From NCBI GenBank assembly GCA_030429005.1, contig JAUIDP010000004.1:26684-90683 (forward strand): a stretch of 64,000 nucleotides of DNA. The letters are read 5' to 3'. Numbering within the stretch: position 1 is the first letter of the stretch; every line of letters starts with the position of its first letter. The position numbers were made by a program, and so were the translations under genes. Positions 50,149 through 57,937 of the stretch are shown in pieces. This DNA comes from Gammaproteobacteria bacterium (GTDB lineage Bacteria > Pseudomonadota > Gammaproteobacteria > Steroidobacterales > Woeseiaceae). Below the pieces are notes generated by a model. It had not been told where the DNA came from. It made no database searches and was given only the letters and a program-made list of their open reading frames with translations.

Positions 50149-51934
50149 GACGACCAGCGCAAACGGTTTCGCCCTTGACGACAGTGGTCAGCGAGTCGTC
50201 GTCGACCCGGTTTGCCGAATTGAGGGCCACCTGCGCATCGAGGTCAACGTCGACGAGAACAATACGATCCGCAATGCTGTCTCCACCGGCAACATGTGGC
50301 GTGGTCTCGAGGTCATCCTGAAAGGACGTGATCCGCGCGATGCCTGGGCGTTCACCGAGAGAATCTGCGGCGTTTGCACCGGTGTACACGCACTCGCATC
50401 CTGCCGCGCCGTGGAGGATGCGATCGGCATCGAGATTCCGCGCAATGCCAATTCGATTCGCAACCTGATGATGCTGGCACAGTACACGCAGGACCACCTG
50501 GTGCACTTCTACCATCTGCACGCTCTCGACTGGGTCGATGTCGTGAGTGCGTTGAATGCCGACCCGGCCGCAACCTCGGCGTTGCAGCAAAGTATCTCGC
50601 CGTGGCCGAAGTCCTCACCCGGTTATTTCCGGGACATACAGAACCAGATCAAGCGCTTCGTGGAGTCCGGGCAACTGGGTCCGTTCGCCAATGCGTACTG
50701 GGGCAGTCCGGCATACAAGCTGCCGGCCGAAGCCAACCTGATGGCCGTTACCCACTATCTTGAAGCGCTCAATTTCCAGAAAGAGATTGTCAAGATACAT
50801 ACGATTTTCGGCGGCCGTAATCCACACCCGAACTGGCTGGTCGGCGGCATGCCGTGCTCGATCAATATCGACGATACCGGTGCGGTCGGGGCTGTGAACA
50901 TGACCTGGCTGAACAAGGTATCGGACATCATCAACAGTTCTATAGCCTTCGTTGACCAGGTCTATATCCCGGATCTCAAGGCAATCGCGTCGTTCTACAA
51001 GGACTGGTTGCACGGCGGTGGCCTGTCGGGCAAGAACGTCATGGCTTACGGCGAGTTCCCTGCCATCGCCAACAACTACACGAACGAGAGCTGGATGTTG
51101 CCGAACGGGGCGATCCTCGATGGCGATCTCAGTACCGTGCACGATGTCGACCCGCGAGACACAGAACAGATTCGTGAATTCGTGACGCACTCCTGGTACG
51201 ACTACCCGGACCCGGATGCCGGCCTGCATCCGTGGGAGGGCATCACCGAGCCCAAGTTTGAACTGGGCCCGAACGCGAAAGGCACCAAGACCAATATCGA
51301 AGCGCTGGACGAAGGCGGCAAGTATTCGTGGCTCAAGGCACCACGCTGGCGTGGGCATGCAATGGAAGTGGGGCCGCTTGCACGCTACCTGGTTGCCTAT
51401 GCGCGCGGCCAGGAAGATATCAAGGAGCAGGTTGACAGCCTGCTTCGAGACCTGGATGTGCCGGTTACGGCTCTGTTCTCGACGCTGGGCCGCACGGCGG
51501 CGCGCGGGCTGGAATGCTCCTGGGCTGCGCACAAAATGCGCACGGTCTACGACGATATGATGGCCAATATCAAGGCCGGCGATTCTGCGACGGCAAACAT
51601 GCAACTTTGGGAGCCCGAGACCTGGCCGGCCGACACCAGGGGCGTCGGCTTCGGCGAAGCGCCGCGAGGCGCGCTGGGTCACTGGATTCATATCCAGGAA
51701 GGCAAGATCGCGAACTACCAGGCGGTCGTGCCGACGACCTGGAATGCGTCGCCGCGCGATCCACAGGGCAACATTGGTGCCTATGAAGCCGCACTGCTGG
51801 GCACACCGATGGCCGACCCGGAACAGCCGCTGGAAATCTTGCGCACGATACACAGTTTCGATCCGTGCCTCGCCTGCGCCTCGCATATCATTGCGCCGGA
51901 CGGCCAGGAGCTGGCGCAGGTCAAAATCCGTTAG
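50141..51934 (+). CDS. hyaB: [NiFe] hydrogenase large subunit
   Basis: 597 residues. Ni-Fe ligands: R-I-C76-G-V-C79 near the N-terminus and D-P-C576-L-A-C579-A-S-H582 near the C-terminus, with a 15-residue tail (starting IIAPDGQ) that the HyaD protease would remove after His582. It catalyses H2 oxidation as partner of HyaA in the periplasm, exported with the small subunit by Tat. All expected active-site segments ([20 protein letters not shown]) are intact. Confidence 0.96.
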   Translation: MTETTSANGFALDDSGQRVVVDPVCRIEGHLRIEVNVDENNTIRNAVSTGNMWRGLEVILKGRDPRDAWAFTERICGVCTGVHALASCRAVEDAIGIEIPRNANSIRNLMMLAQYTQDHLVHFYHLHALDWVDVVSALNADPAATSALQQSISPWPKSSPGYFRDIQNQIKRFVESGQLGPFANAYWGSPAYKLPAEANLMAVTHYLEALNFQKEIVKIHTIFGGRNPHPNWLVGGMPCSINIDDTGAVGAVNMTWLNKVSDIINSSIAFVDQVYIPDLKAIASFYKDWLHGGGLSGKNVMAYGEFPAIANNYTNESWMLPNGAILDGDLSTVHDVDPRDTEQIREFVTHSWYDYPDPDAGLHPWEGITEPKFELGPNAKGTKTNIEALDEGGKYSWLKAPRWRGHAMEVGPLARYLVAYARGQEDIKEQVDSLLRDLDVPVTALFSTLGRTAARGLECSWAAHKMRTVYDDMMANIKAGDSATANMQLWEPETWPADTRGVGFGEAPRGALGHWIHIQEGKIANYQAVVPTTWNASPRDPQGNIGAYEAALLGTPMADPEQPLEILRTIHSFDPCLACASHIIAPDGQELAQVKIR

Positions 51935-51945
51935 AGGGGGCGACC

Positions 51946-52644
51946 ATGGCAAGCACGGCATCCGACAGCCTCGAAAAGCGCCACCATCGCAAACCGTTGT
52001 ACGTGTTCGAAGCGCCTGTTCGCATCTGGCATTGGGTGCATGCGCTGTCGATCGTCGTACTCGCCGTCACCGGCTACCTGATAGCCAATCCGCTGCCGAG
52101 CATCGGCGGCGAAGCCAGTGAGCACTTCCTGATGGGCAACCTGCGAATGATTCACTTCATCGCGGGCTATGTTTTCGCCATCGGTTTTGCCGTGCGCATC
52201 TATTTCGGCCTCGTCGGCAACAAGTATTCCCGGGAATTACTCTACTTGCCCGTCTGGCGGCGGGAGTGGTGGCGGGACCTGTTCGGCGAGGTCCGTTATT
52301 ACCTGTTCCTGCAGCGCGACCCGCCCCACAGTGATGCGCACAATGCGCTGGCACAAGCGGCGATGTGGTTTGTCAATATCCTCGTCGGTGTCTTCATGAT
52401 TGTCTCCGGCTTTGCGCTGTACGGAGAGGGTCTCGGACTCGGCACCTGGGCGGACACCTGGTTTGGATGGGCAATCCCGTTGTTCGGTGGATCCCAGCAA
52501 CTGCGAATGCTGCACATACTTGGCATGTGGCTGTTCATTGTGTTCTCGATCATCCACATCTACATGGCCGTCAGGGCGGATATCATGGGGTCGCAGAGCA
52601 GCGTCAGCTCGATCATCAGCGGTTGGCGGACTTACAAGGACTGA
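51946..52644 (+). CDS. hyaC: Ni/Fe-hydrogenase b-type cytochrome subunit
   Basis: 232 residues with four membrane helices. His residues for two b haems lie in RIWHWVHALSIVVL, RMIHFIAGYVFA and RMLHILGMWLFIVFSIIHIYMA. It links the hydrogenase dimer to the quinone pool (HoxZ/HyaC/HupC family). It starts 11 bp after hyaB with a strong AGAGGGGG upstream. The N-terminus is Lys/His-rich (EKRHHRK). Confidence 0.95.
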   Translation: MASTASDSLEKRHHRKPLYVFEAPVRIWHWVHALSIVVLAVTGYLIANPLPSIGGEASEHFLMGNLRMIHFIAGYVFAIGFAVRIYFGLVGNKYSRELLYLPVWRREWWRDLFGEVRYYLFLQRDPPHSDAHNALAQAAMWFVNILVGVFMIVSGFALYGEGLGLGTWADTWFGWAIPLFGGSQQLRMLHILGMWLFIVFSIIHIYMAVRADIMGSQSSVSSIISGWRTYKD

Positions 52645-52648
52645 TACT

Positions 52649-53266
52649 TTGCCGGCACCTGGTAACAATGAACCTGCACTGCAGCAGTCAAACTGGGATA
52701 CGCTGATTCTCGGGATCGGTAATGTATTGTGGGCCGACGAAGGGTTCGGTGTGCGTTGCGTCGAGGCATTGCACGAGCGCTTGCGCTTCTCATCCTCGGT
52801 CTGTGTCATGGACGGCGGCACGCAGGGCTTGTTCCTGTTGCCCTGGGTCTGCTCGGCGGACCGCTTGCTCATCTTTGATGCGATTGACTTCGGGCTTGAG
52901 CCCGGCACGCTGAAACTGATTGTCGGCGACGATGTTCCCAGCTACATGGGTGTCAAGAAAGTCAGCATGCACCAGGCCGGTTTCCAGGAAGTCCTGTGTT
53001 CGGCACAGTTGTCCGGCGAGTTCCCGGAACGAATTGCCCTGATCGGTGTGCAGCCCGAGTTGCTGAATGACTATGGCGGGAGCCTGACACCGACGGTCAA
53101 GCAGCAGTTGCGGCCGGCATTGGAGGTGGCCGATGAGGTACTGCGGGATTGGGGTGTCGATTTCTGCGCGCGCTCCGGAGAGTTGCAGGGAGACGAGCTC
53201 ATCGGGCCAGGCGCGCTCTCGATGAGCGACTACGAGTCCGGCAGACCGGCGGGTATCAACACATGA
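52649..53266 (+). CDS. hyaD: Hydrogenase maturation endopeptidase
   Basis: 205 residues from a TTG at 52649, 9 bases after AAGGA and 4 bp past the hyaC stop. HyaD/HupD/HoxM features: ILGIGNVLWADEGFGVR (Ni-binding Glu/Asp), DGGTQGL, DAIDFG and MHQAGFQEVL. It cleaves the C-terminal tail of HyaB after Ni insertion. The C-terminus is about 25 residues longer than average. ATGA overlap with hyaE. Confidence 0.92.
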   Translation: MPAPGNNEPALQQSNWDTLILGIGNVLWADEGFGVRCVEALHERLRFSSSVCVMDGGTQGLFLLPWVCSADRLLIFDAIDFGLEPGTLKLIVGDDVPSYMGVKKVSMHQAGFQEVLCSAQLSGEFPERIALIGVQPELLNDYGGSLTPTVKQQLRPALEVADEVLRDWGVDFCARSGELQGDELIGPGALSMSDYESGRPAGINT

Positions 53267-53679
53267 GTCATCCACTTGTCGACCGGCTGATCAGTGAACT
53301 CGGCTACGCCGAGGTATCGCTACACAACCATGACGAGTTTGTCGCTGTGCCTGGCATGAACGTTTTGTTTTTCCCCGGTGACCCGGCGACGGTTCGGGAT
53401 TCGACCGACGTAGCGGTGGTATTGCCGGAGATCGTCGAGACATTCGCCGGCCAGCTCAGGCCTGGCGTCGTCACCGATGTTTTTGGCGACGGCAAGGAGT
53501 TGAATCGTCACTACGGATTCAGGGAATACCCGGCGCTGGTATTCGTGCGCTCCGGCGAATATGTCGGGGCGATCACACGAATCCAGGACTGGAACGTCTA
53601 CCTGGAGAAAGTCAGCGAACTGTTGTCAAGCCAGCCGCGCCGGCCGCCGGGGTTCAGCATCCCGGTGGTCAGTGCCTGA
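53263..53679 (+). CDS. hyaE: Hydrogenase-1 expression protein HyaE/HoxO (thioredoxin-like)
   Basis: 138 residues of the thioredoxin-like HyaE/HoxO/HupG family (PLVDRLISELGYAEV, LPEIVETFAGQLRPGVV, GFREYPALVFVRSGEYVGAI). No CXXC active site is present, as is normal for this family. It is a chaperone for the Tat-targeted small subunit. The start overlaps the hyaD stop by 4 bases. Confidence 0.85.
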   Translation: MSHPLVDRLISELGYAEVSLHNHDEFVAVPGMNVLFFPGDPATVRDSTDVAVVLPEIVETFAGQLRPGVVTDVFGDGKELNRHYGFREYPALVFVRSGEYVGAITRIQDWNVYLEKVSELLSSQPRRPPGFSIPVVSA

Positions 53680-53706
53680 CGCGCGACCACGGTCGGAGGA
53701 GCAGCT

Positions 53707-54573
53707 ATGGATATCAGCCAGATTCCGGTACGCGTTATCGGGCCGGGCAGCCAGCCGGACGAGGAAGACGGGCAGTCACTCACTTATATCGATATGCCCG
53801 GCGACATGTCGAGGTACTCCCCGCCGTCTATTCCGGAACCCGACGCGGTTGCCGGCCTCGTCGGGGCGCGAGAAGCGATGTTGTGGCTGCGTGTGGCCCT
53901 GCAAAGGTATATCACCACGGCCCAGCCACAGTTTGCGGACCTGACGGCGCTGGATGACAAGGAGCGCGAGCTCGTCAACCAGATTCTCGGCGAGGGCGAA
54001 GTTGCCATCAAGACCACCGGCGCGAACCTGGCACGAACGCAGGAGTCCGTCCTTGCCGGTGTCTGGCGGACGATGTATTTCGATGACGCCGACAGTGTCA
54101 TCCTCGACCTGCTCGAAGTGGCCGATGCACCGCACGTCACACGTGGCGAGATCGCGCTATCGCATGGAATCGACGTGCAACCTGACGGCCTGCCAGAGGG
54201 TGTCATCAATGCACTGCCGATCCTGGTCGAGCTCGAGTCGTATTGCAGCGATTACACGGCGACACGGCAGCCCCAGTCGATCAACCTGACATTGTTGCCG
54301 CTGACCGAAGCGGACCTCGTCTTCCTGGATGAGCAACTGGGGCGCGGTCCGGTCGATTCGCTGTCACGCGCCTACGGCAAGTGCCAGGTGATCAGTACGC
54401 TGGTGCCGAACGTCTGGTGGGTCCGTTTCTACAATTCCATGGGGTCCCTGATCCTGTCCACGCTGGAGGTCATCGACGTGCCGGCGGTTATCTGCGCGGC
54501 GCCCGAAGACCTGCAGGACTCGGCCACGCGACTCGATGGCCTGATAACGCCATACTGGCCCGACGAAGCATGA
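53707..54573 (+). CDS. hyaF: Hydrogenase expression/formation protein HyaF/HoxQ/HupH
   Basis: 288 residues with two HupH C-terminal-type domains. The first includes LGEGEVAIKT and TYFDDADSVILDLLEVAD-like segments (TMYFDDADSVILDLL), the second the parallel LGRGPVDSLSRAYGKCQVISTLVPNVWWVRFYNSMG. It assists maturation of the small subunit. The start has GGAGGAG 7 bases upstream. The stop overlaps the rubredoxin start by 4 bases (ATGA). Confidence 0.9.
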   Translation: MDISQIPVRVIGPGSQPDEEDGQSLTYIDMPGDMSRYSPPSIPEPDAVAGLVGAREAMLWLRVALQRYITTAQPQFADLTALDDKERELVNQILGEGEVAIKTTGANLARTQESVLAGVWRTMYFDDADSVILDLLEVADAPHVTRGEIALSHGIDVQPDGLPEGVINALPILVELESYCSDYTATRQPQSINLTLLPLTEADLVFLDEQLGRGPVDSLSRAYGKCQVISTLVPNVWWVRFYNSMGSLILSTLEVIDVPAVICAAPEDLQDSATRLDGLITPYWPDEA

Positions 54574-54746
54574 GCAATGAAGCGGGTATCTTCGAGTGCC
54601 GCATTTGCTGGTACGTCTACGACCCGGCAGAGGGTGATGAATTCGAACAGATTCCTGCCGGAACGGCCTTCAGTTCGTTACCGGGACACTGGCGATGCCC
54701 GCAATGCGACGCAGAGCAGAGCGCGTTCCTGCCAGTCAATGACTAG
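54570..54746 (+). CDS. hoxR: Rubredoxin of hydrogenase operon (HoxR/HupI type)
   Basis: 58 residues with the four iron ligands of rubredoxin, CRIC and CPQC, spaced by WYVYDPAEGDE and FSSLPGHWR. HoxR/HupI protects small-subunit maturation at high oxygen in Cupriavidus and Rhizobium. Presence here supports aerobic use of the hydrogenase. Overlaps neighbours by 4 and 8 bp. Confidence 0.95.
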   Translation: MSNEAGIFECRICWYVYDPAEGDEFEQIPAGTAFSSLPGHWRCPQCDAEQSAFLPVND

Positions 54747-55197
54747 CGCCCCGGATTTCGTCGATGCGCTGCTTGCTCATTTTGTGCAGGTACAGGAACA
54801 GCACATGCAGGGCCTGCCCATCCTGAATCCACGCTTGTCTGTCGAGGTCACCGGTTGCAGGGATTTTGACGGACAACAACTGTGTGTGCTGATCACACCG
54901 TGGTTCATGAACCTGGTCGCAATGCCCGGAAGCGCCGAGATGGACAACGTGCCGATAGGTGAATTCGTCAGCCTCGACCTGCCGCACGAGTCGCTCGAAT
55001 TCACCGTTAGCCGCGATGCGGAAATTGGCACCTACCTGAGCGCTGTCCTGTTTCGCACGATGACCGATTTTCCCGACCAGCAGACGGCGCGGGAAGTCGC
55101 AGAGGAAACAATGCGACGGCTGTTCCTGGCGGCGGATCGGCCGCGCGAAAAGCTCGTCAACCGGCGTGCGCTGTTCACCGGCCTCGGGGGCGGCTGA
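54739..55197 (+). CDS. [NiFe] hydrogenase assembly chaperone, HybE/HupJ/HoxT family
   Basis: 152 residues, with the HybE/HupJ-type segments NPRLSVEVTGCRDFDGQQLCVLITPWFMNLV and SAVLFRTMTDFPDQQTAREVAEE. These proteins bind hydrogenase precursors. It overlaps the rubredoxin gene (8 bp) and hypA (1 bp). Confidence 0.85.
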   Translation: MTSAPDFVDALLAHFVQVQEQHMQGLPILNPRLSVEVTGCRDFDGQQLCVLITPWFMNLVAMPGSAEMDNVPIGEFVSLDLPHESLEFTVSRDAEIGTYLSAVLFRTMTDFPDQQTAREVAEETMRRLFLAADRPREKLVNRRALFTGLGGG

Positions 55198-55574
55198 TGC
55201 ACGAGATGTCTGTCTGTATTGCATTGCTCGAGCAGGTGGAACAGGTTGCCAGCGAGCGGCGCGGTGCAAAGGTGACCAGGATTGTTATCCGGCTGGGACC
55301 GCTTGCGGGTATCGAGTCACAATTGCTGTTGCGCAGCTACCCGATCGCAGCTGCGGGTACGATCGCCGAGAATGCAGAGCTCGAAATCGATGCCACGGAC
55401 GTTGTCGTGCGTTGCACGCAATGCGGCTGCGAATCGACGGTCGCGCCGAACCGTTTGCTGTGCGGGGAGTGTGGCGATTTTCGCACCCGTATCGTCAGTG
55501 GCGACGAGATGATTCTGCAGAGTATCGAGTTTTTCTCCGCAGCCAGGCACCTGCAGTCAGCGACTTCCCATTGA
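55197..55574 (+). CDS. hypA: Hydrogenase nickel incorporation protein HypA
   Basis: 125 residues. N-terminal M-H-E-M motif (Ni binding through His2) and two zinc CxxC pairs, CTQC and CGEC. It delivers Ni with HypB. Its ATG overlaps the hybE-like stop by one base (TGATG), so it is the last gene of the hya operon. It is converged on by the antiporter gene, with 18 bp overlap at the 3' ends. Confidence 0.95.
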   Translation: MHEMSVCIALLEQVEQVASERRGAKVTRIVIRLGPLAGIESQLLLRSYPIAAAGTIAENAELEIDATDVVVRCTQCGCESTVAPNRLLCGECGDFRTRIVSGDEMILQSIEFFSAARHLQSATSH

Positions 55575-56927
55575 GGCCTTGAGCAGCGGCGGTGTCGCCA
55601 ATGTCGTAATCAGGACCATCAGGACAATCGCAGCGAAGACCGAATCGTCGATGACGTTCAGTGACCGTCCGATGGCGGCGAATACGAGACCGACCTCGCC
55701 GCGTGGCAGCATGCCGAAGCCGATGGCCCACTTGTTGGCCGGAGACTTCGCGCCGAAACCACTCAGGATCTTGCCGGCCGAAGCGGCCAGCAACAGGCCA
55801 CCCGCGAGTGTCAGCACCGGCCAGGACAGGAACGTCTCGATCTTCACCTGTATGCCCATCAGAATGAAAAATATGGGTACCAGGATGACTTCGAGGGGTT
55901 CGATCAGCTGGCGAATGCTGATGACGTGCTCCTTGTCGGCATCCCTGTGACCGCTGAAATAGCCATCGTGCAGAATAATGCCGGCAGCAAATGCGCCGAT
56001 GATGGTGGCGAGCCCGGCGAGATTGGCCAGCCAGGCCAGGACCATGACGAACAGGTAGGACGTAAACATTTTCGCCTCGACGAAATCGAGCCGACTCATG
56101 ATTGCGGCCATCCGCCGTACGACGACGGGGCCGAGTGCGAACGCGGCGACCAGGAAGGCGAGCGACACCAGCACTATGGAAATCAGCTCACCTGGATTCA
56201 GGGCGCCGCTGACGACGAAGCCAGAGACAATGGCGAGGATGATCAGGCCGAGAACATCGTCACAGATTGCGGCACCGAGGATGATGCGGCCTTCCAGCGA
56301 CTGTGCCCGCCCGAGGTCCTGTAGTACCTGCGCAGCGACCCCGATACTGGTCGCACCCAGCGTAGCGGCGATAAACATCGTTGAATGCGCGGTTGCGCCA
56401 GGCTGCAACAGCAGCACGCAACCGAAGCCCAGCGCAACAGGCAGCACGACGCCAAGAAATGCGACGCGGATCGAGTCGCCGCCAACACGCCGCATGGCCT
56501 CGACATCCGTCTCTAGCCCGACCATGAACAGCAGGAAGATCACTCCGTAGCGGGAAAACACGTCAACGGCGTGGGCGACCTGCATGACCTCGCCGCCGTA
56601 CGGACCACGAATAATTGCGACCAGCTCAGGCCCTTTGACAGGACCGAATATCGCAGTGGCAACCTGGTTGATGTCGCCGCCGGCGAGGACACCGTTGACG
56701 ACGTCAAAGACCCGCGGTCCTTCCCGCAGTACCGCCAACAGGTCAAAGTGGAAATACCAGGCCAGGTTGCCGAGCAGGACTCCCATCAGCAGTTCGCCGA
56801 GTACCGTCGGTTGCCCGAGCTTGCGTGCGCCGACACGACCGAGGACAGCAAACGCCAGTATGCTCGTGACCCCGAGAATCACCGGCGCGATCGGGTCCCC
56901 ATGCAATGCAGATGCCGGGTCAGGCAT
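55557..56927 (-). CDS. CPA2-family cation:proton antiporter
   Basis: 456 residues with about 12 helices of the Kef/NapA type: LGELLMGVLLGN, IFLLFMVGLETDV, GAAICDDVLGLIILAIVSG (the conserved DD pair for cation/H+ exchange) and GFGMLPRGEVGLVFAAIG. No Rck/TrkA-N domain follows, so it is not a ligand-gated KefB/C. The start is 5 bp after the hypE stop, so it should be transcribed with the hyp genes. Confidence 0.88.
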   Translation of the reverse strand: MPDPASALHGDPIAPVILGVTSILAFAVLGRVGARKLGQPTVLGELLMGVLLGNLAWYFHFDLLAVLREGPRVFDVVNGVLAGGDINQVATAIFGPVKGPELVAIIRGPYGGEVMQVAHAVDVFSRYGVIFLLFMVGLETDVEAMRRVGGDSIRVAFLGVVLPVALGFGCVLLLQPGATAHSTMFIAATLGATSIGVAAQVLQDLGRAQSLEGRIILGAAICDDVLGLIILAIVSGFVVSGALNPGELISIVLVSLAFLVAAFALGPVVVRRMAAIMSRLDFVEAKMFTSYLFVMVLAWLANLAGLATIIGAFAAGIILHDGYFSGHRDADKEHVISIRQLIEPLEVILVPIFFILMGIQVKIETFLSWPVLTLAGGLLLAASAGKILSGFGAKSPANKWAIGFGMLPRGEVGLVFAAIGRSLNVIDDSVFAAIVLMVLITTLATPPLLKASMGSR

Positions 56928-56932
56928 GCGGC

Positions 56933-57937
56933 TCAGCAGATGCGGGGTAGGGGGTCATCCTCCAGCTCTTCCAGGAAGCGCTCGCCACCGAGTTCCGTTT
57001 CCAGGATAACGCGTTGCTCACGGGCAGATACTTCACCGATGATCGCGGTGTCGGCACCGGCCGGCAGATCTCTGCAGGCCGCTATCGCCGCATCGGCCTG
57101 TGCCGAGTCGATGACAGCAACGACCCGGCCCTCGCAGGCAAGATACAGGGGGTCGTAGCCCAGCATGTCGCAGACCGCACGCACCGGCTCCTTGACCGGA
57201 ATTGCCGAGTTCAGCCGGACGCCAAAGCCGGTGCCCCGAACCAGCTCGTGCGCGACCGACGCCAGTCCGCCGCGGGTCGGGTCACGCATGAACCTGAGGC
57301 CGTCGAACTGCAGCAGCGTTTTCGCCAGTTGAGCGACCGGCGCTGCATCCGACAGGATGTCGCCGCGCAAGCCGAATTCTTCGCGAGCCAGCATGATAGC
57401 CGTGCCGTGGTCGCCAACCGAGCCGGTGACCAGCAGCCGGTCGCCATCACGGATGTTCTGCATTGCCAGCCGCGGGCCTGGAAGCCGCACACCGACGCCG
57501 GTTGTCGCCAGGTACAGGCCGCCACCTTCACCGCGGCGCAACACCTTGGTGTCCCCTGCACTGACTTTGACTGCGGCCTCGCGGGCAGCCGCCGCCAGGC
57601 TGGCCACCAGCCGGTCAAGCACGGCTATTTCGAGCCCTTCCTCGATGAAGGCATTCAGTGTCAGGTACTTCGGGCACGCACCGGCGACGGCCAGGTCGTT
57701 GACGGTGCCGTGCACTGCAAGTGAACCGATATTGCCGCCAGGAAACTCCAGCGGTTGCACGGTAAATCCGTCTGTCGTGATCATCGCTTCGCCGCCCCCC
57801 AGCGCAATCGGCACCGCATCCGCCTGCGTGTCGAGGTCGGATTTACCGAGGTGCCGCACGAAAATATCCTCGATCAGTTCGCGCATGAAGCGACCGCCAT
57901 TGCCATGCGCCAGTGAAATGTGCAGCTCGTCCATCAA
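56933..57937 (-). CDS. hypE: Carbamoyl-dehydratase HypE (hydrogenase cyanide ligand synthesis)
   Basis: 334 residues of the AIR-synthase fold (LAHGNGGRFMRELI, DTKVLRRGEGGGLYL, RDPTRGGLASVAHELV) with the C-terminal P-R-I-C tail whose Cys is carbamoylated and dehydrated to thiocyanate. It works with HypF. It overlaps hypF by 4 bases. Confidence 0.96.
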   Translation of the reverse strand: MMDELHISLAHGNGGRFMRELIEDIFVRHLGKSDLDTQADAVPIALGGGEAMITTDGFTVQPLEFPGGNIGSLAVHGTVNDLAVAGACPKYLTLNAFIEEGLEIAVLDRLVASLAAAAREAAVKVSAGDTKVLRRGEGGGLYLATTGVGVRLPGPRLAMQNIRDGDRLLVTGSVGDHGTAIMLAREEFGLRGDILSDAAPVAQLAKTLLQFDGLRFMRDPTRGGLASVAHELVRGTGFGVRLNSAIPVKEPVRAVCDMLGYDPLYLACEGRVVAVIDSAQADAAIAACRDLPAGADTAIIGEVSAREQRVILETELGGERFLEELEDDPLPRIC

